From Polyodon spathula (taxonomy: Eukaryota > Chordata > Actinopteri > Acipenseriformes > Polyodontidae): a DNA stretch of 64,000 bases. Shown here piece after piece: positions 21,699 to 52,762 of the stretch (position 1 is the first letter of the stretch; each line of letters begins with the position of its first letter). Both the position numbers and the translations under genes were made by a program. The notes beneath the pieces are model-generated. The model saw only the letters and a program-made list of their open reading frames with translations. It did not search any database and was not told the origin of the DNA. The stretch spans positions 26,445,689 to 26,509,688 of the forward strand of contig NC_054534.1 in NCBI RefSeq assembly GCF_017654505.1, in the 5' to 3' direction.

Positions 21699-23781
21699 AT
21701 GATTAGTGGATTTGAACCGTCGGTGCTTCTGTGGATTATCGTGGTGCTGTCGGGATGGGCATTATTCATAATACAGAGGAATCTTTTTGGTCAAAAAGGC
21801 AAAAGAAATGCAGGAGAGACTGGAGCTGAGAGGCTTCCTGCAGAGGCTGAGGAAATGACGGACGTGAAAAGCACAGGCAATTTGGAAAGTCCCTGCATCA
21901 AAGAAGCAACAGGTATGGATTAATTAACTGGATGTATGTTCGTTTTTTTCTTCTGTTTATTTGGTCGTTTTCCTAATGTAATTTGGCGTTTAATAAAATT
22001 CAGAAAATATAGGCCACTACAGTAGACATTTCGTTAGAGCTGCATTGGTATTTTTGGTGCACGTACAGTGAGTAAGTTTTTTTTTTTTTTATATAAACGA
22101 TGTTATAAATTAAGACTGTTTAGTTGTATTAGTACAGGTAGTACTGATACAGCAGGATTTAAAGAATATGACAGGCCATTTTATGTCTACTTATGTTTTA
22201 TTTACCGTATTTACTTTTCTTTACTTGCTGCGTCAGTCTCTAGTTAATTCCATGCTCGTGAACCTGGCGTGTTTTGTCTGATGGTTTTCATCCCAACTCT
22301 TTTTTTAAGATGTTTTAGCTAACTCGAAATCCGCAACAGTTTAAGAGCTAAAAACAATTAAAAAAAGTCTAATTTTTAAGCAAAATCCCAGTTCATATGA
22401 GGGTCTCTAAGTGATGGAGTTGTCATGAAAACTCGGTCCCGGGGACCCCCTGTGTCTGCTGGTTTTCATTCTAGCTGAACACTCACTTAACCATACCATT
22501 AATTGAACAGATAACTTGTTTAATTAAACGTTTTACTTGTTTTCAGCTCTTAAACGGTTGCAGATTAAGTTACTTGCTGTTACGGCTAACTTAAAATCTG
22601 CAACTGGTTAAAGTTAATGAGGTATGGTTAAGTAAGTGAGAGTTCAGCTGGAGTGAGTTCAGTTCAGGACCGAGTTTGAGTAGCCCTGCTTTAAAGCAAG
22701 GGTCTCCAATCCTGGTCTTGTAGGGCTGGTGTACCTCCTGGTTTTTGTTCCAACCTGTAGACAATTGGGCCAATTAAGCTTCCAATGACCACTTAAGTAC
22801 TTTAGGGTACAGGTGGAACAAAAACCAGGAGACACACCGGCCCTCCAGGACCAGGATTGGAGACCCCTACTTTTAATGTGTGAGGTGACACAGTCCTGCT
22901 AGCTCTATAAAGGTAAAGATGTAAGGTGAAAGCCAGATATTTATAACTTGTATAATTTTCTTTTAGATCATCCGATAAATGGGGGAAACATAGTGTCTAA
23001 ACAGACATCCTCTGTTCAGGAACCCATGCAAGAGGAAGACATTGCAGCAAGCACTGACCCTGGTTTTAAGTCCCCAAATGAAATGGACCTGCCTTCTGTT
23101 GATGGACACCATACTGACACTGTGCCTGGTAGTAATGAGCATTTGAGTGAGAGAAATCAAACCCATCTCCCAAAAAAAGAAGCGACTGTAGTGTGCAGGA
23201 AAACGACAGGCTTTAAAGCCAATGTGAACAGTGCATGGGAACCCAGTATGGAAAAAACTGAAATAAGCATCATGGAGGCAACAATGAATGACAATGAGTG
23301 GCTGAAGGGGCTTGACGACAACTCTGGAGTTCTGAATGGCAGAGAGAGTACAAAAATGCATGACGTGCAATCGGGCACTCTATCAGATTCGGGATCTAAA
23401 GAGGGCGTGCTGGGAGACCTGGACACCGCAGGTATACAGGAGTCTGTGCAGACGAGCAAGAAGATCTTGGCTGTGTCACCGATGCCGCAGAATGTCAGTG
23501 TATCTTTCCGTGTGCACTATATTACCTGTTCACCGTTCCAGTTGATCGCTGTTACTGGGAACCACAGGGAGCTTGGAAACTGGGAGAACTACGTGCCTCT
23601 AAGGCAGGATAAAGATGGATTTTGGTGTAATTCTATTACCCTACCGGCTGATGTAAAAATGGAATGGAAGTTTGTGATGGTGGAGAATGGCAAGATCAAG
23701 CGCTGGGAAGAGTGTTTAAACAGATGTTTGGAAACCACCCATGATATTCAAGCGCACAAATGGTGGGGATGTCGCATGTAA
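21699..23781 (+). CDS. STBD1: STBD1, starch-binding domain protein 1 (genethonin-1), two exons
   Basis: Glycogen-binding membrane protein that anchors glycogen to ER and other membranes and takes part in lysosomal glycogen turnover. Exon 1 is 21699-21912, exon 2 is 22967-23781 (stop TAA 23779-23781). The phase-1 junction gives 342 residues, against 358 in human. An N-terminal hydrophobic helix (residues ~8-26, LLWIIVVLSGWALFII) is followed by a basic stop-transfer (RNLFGQKGKR). A low-complexity acidic and serine-rich linker leads to a C-terminal CBM20 domain (residues ~246-342). The CBM20 signature is visible: FRVHYITC, FQLIAVTGNHRELGNW, PLRQDKDGFW, VEWKFV-like MEWKFVMVENG, RWEECLNR and the terminal WWG. 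The conserved tryptophans of the starch-binding sites (GNW, RWEE) are present. The mammalian Atg8-interacting motif W-x-x-V is not preserved as such; an acidic NEWLKGL (W183) lies in the corresponding linker. The start is the only upstream ATG in frame and fits the membrane anchor. Confidence 0.97.
22436..22690. mobile_element. Foldback MITE in STBD1 intron
   Basis: The arms 'gaacactcacttaaccatac' and 'gtatggttaagtaagtgaga' plus 'ttc' are inverted copies, with outer 'actcggtcccggg' / 'caggaccgagt'. The centre is 'taattgaacagataac...'. No coding capacity. Confidence 0.8.
22694..22870. mobile_element. Second foldback MITE in STBD1 intron (GGTCTCCAATCCTGG type)
   Basis: The left arm 'ggtctccaatcctggtc' and 'cctcctggtttttgttcca' are mirrored by 'tggaacaaaaaccaggag' and 'gaccaggattggagacc'. 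The arms make up most of the ~175 bp. It abuts the previous foldback element, so the 1,054-bp STBD1 intron is about 40% transposon. Confidence 0.85.
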
Positions 23782-24084
23782 TCTGATGCTGGAGTCTTCT
23801 GAATTGAGGCTTTTACTGCAAAGGCAAGGCATTCAATTGTACTTCCAGTAGTTGCTGGTTGATAGCTGTTATGGGAATGTTAAGGAGTAAAGCCCTTTGG
23901 TTTTTTGAGTTCATTATGGAACCTTTAGTGATGTGCTCACTGTTAGATCAATGGAATGTGCAAAATGTAAACCTTGTATGTTACCAATTCATGTTGATTG
24001 TCTGAACAGTGTTTAATAGAATAATGGCAGTAGTTTTGCTTTTTATTTGTCTGAAATACAGTAGTGTGAATGTTGCTGTGCAAA

Positions 24085-24090
24085 AATAAA
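24085..24090 (+). terminator. STBD1 polyadenylation signal AATAAA
   Basis: Canonical AATAAA about 300 bp after the STBD1 stop codon. Confidence 0.6.
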
Positions 24091-24907
24091 TGGCTTCAAG
24101 AGAGTTGTGTTATCTCATGTTGACTAACTTTTCTAACTGCTTGTAGCTGTCATTTAATTGTCTATATAGAGCAGTGTACACTTAGATGAAATTGGTTGTG
24201 CTTACAGGCCAATGAATAACGTTGAGCCATTTGATTTAGATTAAAGATGGGAGTTTTCCACATGATGACCCTGCACACTTGAGAAAATACATTGACAGTC
24301 CAGTTTATGTTCCCAAAAGGTAGTTTTTTAGCTTCAGGGACCCAAGTGCTCTCATCCCTAATAGTGGGTTGATTAATGGGCATGGTCTAGCTACCTGCAG
24401 CAATTCAAGGCTAGAAATGAGTCAAGCTCTGCTGTAGTGCAAGAAGCAACAACAACACTATACATTAATAGTCTTGGCTTATGATGCCAGAGATGGGTGC
24501 AAGGCCAGATTACTGTCTGCTTTACCTAAACTAAAATAGATTTAAAAGCTTAATGCTATCGATGAAATGGGAATCTGCATGCAAATGGCATTACCCTTAT
24601 ATAAGGAACTCTATACATTACTGAGACTAACTTTAGTTATTATACATTGGGAGGCAGGCAGTTTAAAATAATAGTAAAACCAAGTCAGTTGCAGTAAATG
24701 CATCTTTTAAATTGTACTATTTGTTGACGGTTCTCAATTAACTACCATGTGAAAATCTGGAAATGTATAGAGTGGCTGTATTTAGCTAATGATATTCTTT
24801 GTTTCAGGTCTGGTGTGGGCTAATGTTCCATGCTCATGTGATAGGATGTATCATTGGCGTGTGTTATGCTTTTAATTCCAATCCTAAAAATAAAAACTTG
24901 TGTAAGC

Positions 24908-24913
24908 TTTATT
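24908..24913 (-). terminator. CCDC158 candidate polyadenylation signal
   Basis: AATAAA on the minus strand, ~285 bp beyond the CCDC158 stop, in a T-rich stretch with overlapping variants. Confidence 0.5.
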
Positions 24914-25195
24914 TTATTTTTTAAATAAAGCAAAACATATTAGTGTAAAATTGTATTAAAGATTTAAAAAAAATACAGAACATGTGTATGCTTTTCTTTG
25001 CCTGTGTATGAAAACAAAAGCACCTTTTTATAATTTTATACAAGGCAAACAGTTCTACTCTTACCTACGTAAAAATAACACTTTATATTTATTTCTAAGG
25101 CACTTGAACTCATCTAGTTTATTGGGTAAACTATTTAAAAGATACCAGAGTTGATAACTGCACGCACTGGCAAAGTCAAAATGATTGGATTCCTT

Positions 25196-44889
<19,694 letters not shown>

Positions 44890-44996
44890 AGGTAGGCAAT
44901 AACCGAATAAATAAGAACTAACTAAATGTAAAAAGTCGAGTTCTTCTGTTTAAAAAGAGACATCGTCTCTCCTGATCTCAACCGGGTACAGTCTTC

Positions 44997-45010
44997 ATTA
45001 CCAAGGCAAC
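44997..45010. promoter_or_regulatory. RFX X-box-like motif in CCDC158 promoter
   Basis: ATTACCAAGGCAAC reads GTTGCCTTGGTAAT on the CCDC158 strand. It is two RFX half-sites (GTTGCC and GGTAAT) with a 2-bp spacer, one mismatch from the symmetric consensus. It lies 108 bp upstream of the CCDC158 ATG. Confidence 0.65.
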
Positions 45011-45330
45011 AGAGGTAAACCATTCGTTACCGCTGTCTCTCCAGTTTGGGATTCGTGTGTGTTTTGTCCTGAAAATATATGTACAATTTGTAAAAGGAAC
45101 ATCGTTGTAAAAAAAAAAAAAAAAAAAAAAAAAATCTATGCGTTTTGTATTCTATAATTTTATTCTGTCGGTTTGTCAGCCATCTATTTTGGTTTATGTT
45201 GTCACAAAGGTACCTGTTACTATTAGCGCCAGCGCCGCCGCTTTCCAACAGTTTCTTCTGATAGTACAATCCCTAGGACAGAGGCAGCAGCCCTGCGGCT
45301 GCGCTGGGATGGCCTTTCATTAAACTAATT

Positions 45331-45350
45331 GCATTGTGGGAACTGTAGTT
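45331..45350. promoter_or_regulatory. ZNF143-type (SBS) motif upstream of CCDC158
   Basis: GCATTGTGGGAACTGTAGTT closely matches the reverse complement of the ACTACAATTCCCAGCATGC class recognised by ZNF143. It is about 440 bp upstream of the CCDC158 ATG, next to a short GC-rich stretch (45228-45310). Confidence 0.6.
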
Positions 45351-45512
45351 TAACTGTCACAATAATATTTATACATTCGCTCAAAGAGCCAACTGACCTA
45401 TGTGTATAATTTGAAAACACAATTACCAGCAGATTAACCTGTGACAAACTATAAAACAGCACCCGAACACCATGTTCGAAGGCCCAAAAGGCTAAACATT
45501 GTTGTATGTACA

Positions 45513-45513
<1 letters not shown>

Positions 45514-45575
<62 letters not shown>
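45514..45575. repeat. (TA)n microsatellite
   Basis: 62 bp of TA immediately before the second copy of the local duplication. Confidence 0.97.
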
Positions 45576-45576
<1 letters not shown>

Positions 45577-45577
<1 letters not shown>

Positions 45578-45680
45578 TTTGAGATGTTTGAGAAAAAGGA
45601 AGACTGCTGTGTGTGTACAAAAATGAGCAATAAGAAAAAAAAGAAAAGGCTATTTTAGGTACTTAAAAGGGTAGAATAAT
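45577..45680. repeat. Local duplication, copy 2
   Basis: Match to 44635-44740, in the same orientation and also directly after an AT array. Homology fades at 'gtagaataattgattac'. Confidence 0.85.
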
Positions 45681-46354
45681 TGATTACAAATCAATTATCA
45701 GGACGTTTCGGCCTTCATCCGCTGAGTACAAAAAAAACAGTACTTCTAGAAGTTGATAAAAAAACAAACAAGTATTCTTTTAAACAAAATTCCAGAATGT
45801 TGATGATGTTGATGATGTTAGTGATCTCAGAATAGAATGTTCATTCCAAATGGCTCCAAAGTGCCCAGTTTGAAAATAAGTTCACATTATTTTTGTTTCC
45901 TGACAGCATTAGTTCCATAACAATGAATATATATATATTTATCAGATTCTATCATTATAGTGATCTGAGGCAGACTGCAAGTCTACTCACTGTATCTCTT
46001 AAGTGTGGGAGTTTCTGTAAGTTTGTGAGTTTTCATTTGTTAGAAATGTAGTTGACAGGATACAAATCTAGTAAGTACTGTAGATCTTCATCCCTTCCTT
46101 TTTTTACTTTGCCCTAGCACCTGCATTGTTTTTTTTTTTTTTTTTTTTACAATTACACCTACAAAAACAATAACGCACAACTTGTAAGCTGTTTGTTACT
46201 GGTTATACAACAACAATATTGTATTGTTCTTTCACAATAAATGGTGCCAGATATATTTCAGCCTTGATAAATCGGGTTCAAGGGGATTTGTTTTGAAACA
46301 AGTGCAAAGGCACAGGTACGTTTTCTGAAAGGAATACATTAATGTTAAATGTTA

Positions 46355-47100
46355 AGTGGAGTTCAGGGGGTGTGAGCCAGGACTTCACCCCTTCTTAATT
46401 TCACCTGCCTATCATCTTTGACTCCCTATTTAAACCCAGTCACAGCTCAGCTCTTTCTCTTGCATTTTGTTTTTTCCCTCCTCCTCACTCCTCCTCCTCT
46501 TCCTCCTCCTCCTCCTCCTCACTTTTTGATATGCAACATGCCTCTGTCTCAGTCCCCTCTGGGGGGATAGTGAGTCTCACTTCTCCGACCTGGAGTTCCA
46601 GTAACTCCATGGGTTCTTCGTGTGGTCAGAAGGGACCACCGGCCACACTATTCTTTTACAGCTCATGTGCTTTACCTTGCCTCGTGAAAGGCAGCTCTGT
46701 TTTACTTTCTCCTTTATCCTCCTGGGAGGTGGCCCTCATACTCTTGGTCCTCGAGTCCCATAAGTAACAGTTTTTTGTTTTCTTTCAGATTCTCTTTTCT
46801 TCCTTATGTCAAGGCATCGTATGAGCCGTTCCGTCCTCTGAGGGTTGAACCCGGCCAGTAACTGACCCAGTCGCGAGGCAACGCCTATAATGACTCTTCA
46901 AGAAGTCAGAGGACTCTGTTTTCTGGGGTCCAGAGGCCGATAGGGCCAGGCTCGACTCCATAGGGAATGCTCGCTCGGTTGGAGTCCGGCCCGTCCTTTT
47001 CTCTCTCCCTTGTCTAGAGGCCAAGCCTCCAATCCTAAATTGCAAAAAACACTTCCTTCCTCTCGTAGCCCTGGCTCCCGCCCCGTGAATTCTTCTTAGT
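46355..47100. other. GC-richer island with TATA-like box and (CCT)n tract, unassigned
   Basis: Base composition departs clearly from the AT-rich surroundings. There is a TATTTAAA at 46427-46434, a pyrimidine/CCT tract at 46476-46521, then ~550 bp of balanced sequence with overlapping short ORFs on both strands and no recognised product. It could be an LTR or internal fragment of a retroelement, or an alternative upstream promoter. No terminal repeats were resolved. Confidence 0.4.
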
Positions 47101-47960
47101 AGTTTCTTGTTAGTTTTATACTGTTAAAATTATCATACTCCTATTATAAATGAGGCCTCCATATGTCTTTTACAACCACAGTCAGGCTTTAATTGACAGA
47201 TCGGTGGTATGCAGCTACCTTTCATTTCAGTATTATCATGTAATGTGATACATGGCTTAGCAACATTCTCTACAGCATTACCAAATTGAAAAGAAAGTAT
47301 AATCTGCAACTCCCTTGAAAGCCAGGTTTCGCATTTTAACAAAATCTGTAAAAACAATTGTGCACAATTTCAAGAAGGAATAAAAAAAAAAAGAAATGTA
47401 TTTTTTTATGTGTAAATGAGGCAGGTGGTGTTTTGTGAATCAATGGAATTCAATCAGTAAAAGTATGAAGGAAACCATTCATGTTTTGCGAAAGAAAAAC
47501 GGCTGTACATGAAGATTTTTTTTCTGGGAGTCAGTTAGGCAACCATATCATTAACATCTTAACCTTCTCCTTAGTTCCTGAATTACTCCGTATAGGGTTA
47601 CCCTGCTATTAAGAATCAAGTTGCATGTCATTATTTGTTTTACCAATAATTCTCATTATTTAAGAAAGAAGTGCAAGTAGGAGAAAGGTAACTGGGTTCA
47701 TTTGAGGTATATTTTGTTTTATGTACCGGTGCAAAACCCATTACATCCTACATATATTTATAGAACTGTGACAACTACAGAGCCAAACTGTTGTTTGTAC
47801 AGTTGATATGTACAAGTCCCGCCAGGAACCTTAGTGAAATATTTCTAAATGGATATCACGAAATCGGCCCACCAATTTGTTTGTCAGGGGAAAAAAAAAT
47901 CACTTGACGATACAGCGTTAAAAAAGAGAAAACCTGAAGTGGAGCGGAGCCTTTATGTCA

Positions 47961-47968
47961 CGCATGCG
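47961..47968. promoter_or_regulatory. CGCATGCG palindrome (NRF1-like) in SHROOM3 upstream region
   Basis: CACGCATGCGTCC resembles the NRF1 GCGCATGCGC core with flanking substitutions. It lies ~1.06 kb upstream of the SHROOM3 ATG, at the start of a CpG-richer stretch. Confidence 0.4.
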
Positions 47969-48582
47969 TCCTCCTAAGAGAATTTCCTTATTGTATTCTT
48001 CTAAAAGTGATCAGCAGAGAGGGGCAAGCAGAGAGCTGCATCTCAAAGGCAAAGTGGGACAGACTGCGCATCAATACAAATTGACCTAACTGTAAAAAGA
48101 GGTTGCAGTTTTCAGAAAATAATGTAGAGAATTGCTTAATAATAATAATACGCCAGCAGTTCTGCAGTAGAAACGTGATCAGAAGAGAAAGTCGAGGTCT
48201 GCATGGGGACAGCCTTCTAAAACTTTCTTGACAGTACCAGTAGAAACCAAATCCTGATGTAAACCAGCCAGCGAGGGAGCGCTGAGCTGCCCTTTCAATA
48301 CAACGCGGACTAAAGAAAAGGGGCTATTGTAATGTTAAATTGCACTCGGAAGAGGTGAAAAGACTGATAATCAATCAAAAATGAAGCCTTCCACCAGATC
48401 ATAGTCATTGGTTTGCAAATCTGTTTGAAAATATATTTTTTTCCCGGTTTTGTATTTAGCATTACTCGTTTGTTGACTGCGGCTACTTTTTGCTCCTACT
48501 ATAGAAAATAATTGAAAAATCATGTCGAAAAATATTCATGTAAACTCTTATGTTAGTTTGACATAGATCTTGGAGACGGTGA

Positions 48583-48790
48583 TGTTCTCTTTTCTTTCTT
48601 TTACTTTTTTCGTCTTCTTTTTTCTTTTTTTTCTTTTTCTTATTTTTCTTTCTTTCTTCAATCGAACTTTCTTCTATTTTGTTCTCTTCTTCTTCCTTTA
48701 TTCTTTTCGTCTTTCTTTTCTTCTTCTTTTCTCTTCTCTTTTCCTTTCTTTTCTCCTCTCTTTTTTGGGGAAAAAGGAGGGGGGAAAGTT

Positions 48791-48826
<36 letters not shown>

Positions 48827-48828
48827 TC
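48583..48828. repeat. Polypyrimidine tract with (TTTC)n, in SHROOM3 5' region
   Basis: About 185 bp of near-pure pyrimidine on plus (48583-48764), a short purine patch 'ggggaaaaaggaggggggaaa' (48766-48787), then ten TTTC units (48789-48828). Located 190-440 bp upstream of the SHROOM3 ATG. Confidence 0.95.
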
Positions 48829-49019
48829 CAACGAAGAAAACATGGAAGTGTTTTGTAACAAAATCACGGACTGTCCTATCTACGCTTGAAAATGGATTTG
48901 ACCATGATTTGTAAAATCTGTCATGAAGCTTTCGTTGGAAAAGTTATACCTTTTGACAGTATAGTTTTCCTTTAACTTTGCATCGTTTTGCCAGAATACA
49001 AGTACGACCAGTAAAAAGG

Positions 49020-49163
49020 ATGGAAAACAGTTTGTGCAGCTCAAGCTCGCAGGCACAGAAAGGGGCATTCATCTACGTGGAGGCATTTCTACAAGGGGGA
49101 GCGCCTTGGGGATTCACCTTGAAAGGTGGCGTTGAACAGGGCGAACCATTAATCATCTCCAAG
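49020..49163 (+). CDS. SHROOM3: SHROOM3 first coding exon (start of PDZ domain), gene continues beyond window
   Basis: Shroom3 binds actin and recruits Rho kinase to drive apical constriction in epithelia and neural tube. This exon encodes 48 residues: a short variable N-terminus, then the beginning of the PDZ domain (residues ~15-48). It includes the carboxylate-binding loop APWGFTLKGG and EPLIISK. It ends in phase 0 at AAG followed by GTAAGT, the same place as the human first exon. The ATG at 49020 is the first in-frame ATG and has purine at -3 and G at +4. No second PDZ exon was recognised between 49164 and 64000, so the first intron is at least ~14.8 kb, in keeping with the very long first intron in mammals. 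Other PDZ proteins are unlikely because the GAPWGFTLKGG signature and the synteny agree. Confidence 0.93.
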
Positions 49164-51701
49164 GTAAGTATGTTTGTAAAGTGCCAGTATGTATAAGCAT
49201 GTGCATTCTCTACCTTTCATTGAAGTGCAGGCAGACTCCGCCGCTTGAGTGTGCACTGCTTCATCATTCAAGGATGGGAGTAGCTTATTATCAGGGTTTC
49301 ATCTCAGCCTTTAAGTTTTGGGAATCACACTTCAGTGATCTCCACTGCAGATAATGTGGGATAAGCGCTCGAATGTCTGTGCTAAAACCAACAGCACCAA
49401 CTTTGAAACAGAGTTAAGTTACGACAAAAGATACAAATAAACTTTTTTTATTTATTCAGTTTGCTCACACGGTTGATTTTGAAGCTCGTTCTACAGTATT
49501 TCACTCTTATTTATTAAACTGTATTACTGTATTTTTGTGAAGTTTGCCTGCTCGTAATGTGTTCTGTTTCTTTGGTCATGAAAGTCGAGTGCATTGTGAT
49601 CTTTGTTTTAAGACTGGTACCCCACACGATGCATTGAAGGGCGGTTTACCAAGTCACTGGAAGGGCTAGAATATGATGCAGTTTTATGGTGGGCTACTTG
49701 TTTATTGTCCGGCCTTTAATTAAAGAATTTGATGCAAAGTAAACGCGAGCGAACAGAGCGCGCCCATGCAACAAGTGTTTTGTCTTCAAAGCGCCGTTTT
49801 CAATGGAGTGCCTCGTTTGGGAACATTGAGTTTTCGGTTGGTGCCGTTTCGCTCACTACTTGGCAACTATATTCTGTTAAAACAGTGCGTGGGGGAGAAG
49901 GACTACCCACTTTCAATTAACTTAAACTTAAGGGTCCTATGGCCACTGTTCTTCTTCGTTAGAAATTCCATAAATACTGTTGGCAACTTAAGATACCGTG
50001 ACGGCTTTGACAGAGTTTCAGTGTAACATAACAGTGTATTACAAACTAAGATCACCTTGCACTGTACCTAGAGTTACAATATGGGGAACTGATTAATACG
50101 TCACTGGTAAAGGTCTTCATCTGAGAGTTGACAACCACGTGAGTCGTTTGTCAGGTCATCAGTATGTGGATTGTCTGCTGCACAAAGGTCACCAAGACAA
50201 AATAATTATGGTTCTTTAAAACCAAAACAACAACAAAAAAAACATTATTCCTTAAAAAAGCAGTGATATAGTTCTACATTCTAAATATGCATGTCAGATA
50301 TTACAATATATTTGTAATGTTTACATGATGGAAGCAGGATTTACTGTCATATACTTACAATAACATGTAAAATGTCTGTGTAATATTTCCAGCAGGAAAC
50401 TAAAATAATATTGTACATTTCTACAGGGTAGGTTTGTCCAGTCCCAATGAAACAAACCTCAAATAAACCATAGGCAACAATGGCATGTCAAAATAAAAGA
50501 CTTGAGGAAAATTATAGCAAGTCTGTGATGCTAGTCTTGGAATGCAGTTCCACTGCAGGCTTAATAGGTAGGCCTAAAGCTAAACTATTAAATGTTTTAA
50601 GACATGGTCATGGTTTCATTGGTTCAATTCAATAATTATGGGATTCGTGGAATAAAGACATTGCCGAGTTTGCCTATGGCAACAATATATTGACCTGCAC
50701 AAGCTTTTGGTGGGGAATTGGCTATTAATATTAAATAAATCCAGGAATCTCATCTTTGTGAGATTTTTCTGGTGAATAAAAGATTTATATTGTTGTTAAA
50801 AAGCAATTAAACACATTGTAAAACTACCTACAAAATACCATCAGAAAATCACATATTTTGTGGGGTTCAGTTAGCAAACAAACAAATCAATGCTCTTCTG
50901 TTCTTTTGGCGGAATGTAACAACCACTTTCAGATCATTGTCATTGCAGCGTTATCATCAACTGGGAATGAACGGGTTAATAAAACTGTTTACTCAGGGGT
51001 GATGAAATCCGCTTGTCCGTCACCTAGTCCTGGTTTTATAACTATCTGCTTTTAGCACTGCTTTTATATGTAACTGCGCTATTGAAACAAGCCAGTGCTT
51101 AATCGCCTCACAACTGGTTACAGTGAACCTTTTTCGCTGCAGAGATGCTTGTATAGCAGGCACTGGAAATCAATTACAAACCAACAGACTCATCTGAGAG
51201 CTGTTTGTGACTGATTAGCTCCCAGTGGTATATCTGTTTAGTGCAATGAAGATTCAGCAGGAACCTCATTGTTTAGAATGTTGGCTCCTGATCATTTTGG
51301 TGACACATTTCAACAAAGTAGTTACAAAAAGCAGAACTGTGTGTAGGAAAAGTGGATTTCCATATGCACTGATATCAATGGATACAACCATCTGAATATT
51401 CATATTATAAATCACATATCAGAAATTAACCAATCACAGTGAAGTATTGGCTAAAATCCCAGTACATTTTATCCTGCATATAGACATATATGTATATATA
51501 TGCATATATGTAGTACATCTATATATGTTTTCATAAATCTCGTGTCAAATAACATCAACATTTTAAGAAATAGTGAAGTTAATAGAAGATTAAGGTACAA
51601 AAGCTACTCTTCGCGGTCCTCTCACCTAAACTGCACGAGATGACAGCTGTTATACAATAAGAGACACCCTACACACGCCTTATTAACTTATAGTATCAGT
51701 A
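49164..51701. other. SHROOM3 intron 1, first part
   Basis: No exon recognised. Sequence is unique-looking and AT-rich, with short unsupported ORFs near 49730-50030. Confidence 0.6.
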
Positions 51702-52592
51702 TATGGCATCAGGGGCGGTGCCACGCTTGGGCCTGAGGGGGCTGGGCCCACCCAGTTATGGAGCGATTGACAATTAAAAACATTTCTGCCAAACCGTATC
51801 AGACTGTTATCGGCTGGGGCGAGTCTAGCTCATCCTCGTGGTTCAAAAAATATATCCGTCCCACCCACCTCAGTACCGTTGTCATGGTTATGATATGAGA
51901 TCTTGCGTCTTCGATGCTATTAGTATCAAACTTAAGCGCGTCTGCAACAAACATACAGTAACTTTTCTTTCATTGCAAGGCACTCAAGCAACTAGCTTGT
52001 GCAGCTGCTGTTTAGTTATTTATACTGTATAAATGGGTAATTGTATGTACAAAATAGTGTGATATCTTGTAACAATTGTAAGTTACCCTGGGTAAGGGTG
52101 TCCGCTAAGTAATATAATAATACAGAACGTTTGGCCAACTTTGCAGTAAACCGGAGCTATATTTGTGTCTTACGCATTAGCTATGTCCCGAAAAATTTCG
52201 TAAAAAGAAAACGAACCGACAATCAACAAATGCGCCAGTAATGTAAGTACCTACATTTAATTGTATTAATTTTGAATTCAGTTGACTGATGCAGCTGAGA
52301 TGTGTGTTATGCTCAACTCATGCCTTTATCCCTGTTTTGTTTTTGTTCCTATATAGCTGACACTTTTCTAAAGCTCAAAGGGAAGTATTGATATTCACTT
52401 TTAGTCACTGTATGAGAGCTTTTTAAATTTAAGCTCACTTTGGGCAGTCGAATACACGTTTGAGAGCTTTTGTCAGAAACTATCCTTTTCATGTGTGGTA
52501 GTGACTTGTAGCTCGCTAACGTTACGGAATCTGTGCTGCTATGCCCGTTGGTGGTAAGCCGCATGTCCGACTGTCAAAATGTTTTGTGCAGA

Positions 52593-52595
<3 letters not shown>

Positions 52596-52658
<63 letters not shown>

Positions 52659-52668
52659 AAAAATTATA

Positions 52669-52762
<94 letters not shown>

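Larger units (their letters stand above)
23782..25195. other. Convergent 3' interval of STBD1 and CCDC158
   Basis: No coding sequence. STBD1 poly(A) signals lie at 24085-24090 and 24889-24894 (plus). A minus-strand AATAAA for CCDC158 (plus TTTATT) lies at 24908-24913. The two transcript ends may overlap if the distal STBD1 site is used. Confidence 0.65.
44890..49019. other. Divergent interval between CCDC158 and SHROOM3
   Basis: No recognised gene. It holds CCDC158 promoter motifs (44997-45010, 45331-45350), an AT array (45514-45575), a duplicated block (45577-45680), a GC-richer island (46355-47100), the likely SHROOM3 promoter and 5' UTR (from ~47940) and a pyrimidine tract (48583-48828). 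Confidence 0.6.

Noticed and set aside
22963..23459. Minus-strand ORFs of 135 and 100 residues
   Set aside because: Antisense shadows of STBD1 exon 2.
46531..47045. Opposed 78-residue ORFs in the GC-rich island as genes
   Set aside because: No similarity recognised; the island is reported as unassigned instead.
48570..48914. 114-residue Phe/Leu/Ser-rich ORF and an opposed Lys/Glu-rich ORF
   Set aside because: Low-complexity reading of the polypyrimidine tract upstream of SHROOM3, with no domain and no splice context.
48978..49019. N-terminal extension of the SHROOM3 exon reading frame
   Set aside because: The extension has no ATG; the first in-frame ATG is at 49020 and has a good start context.
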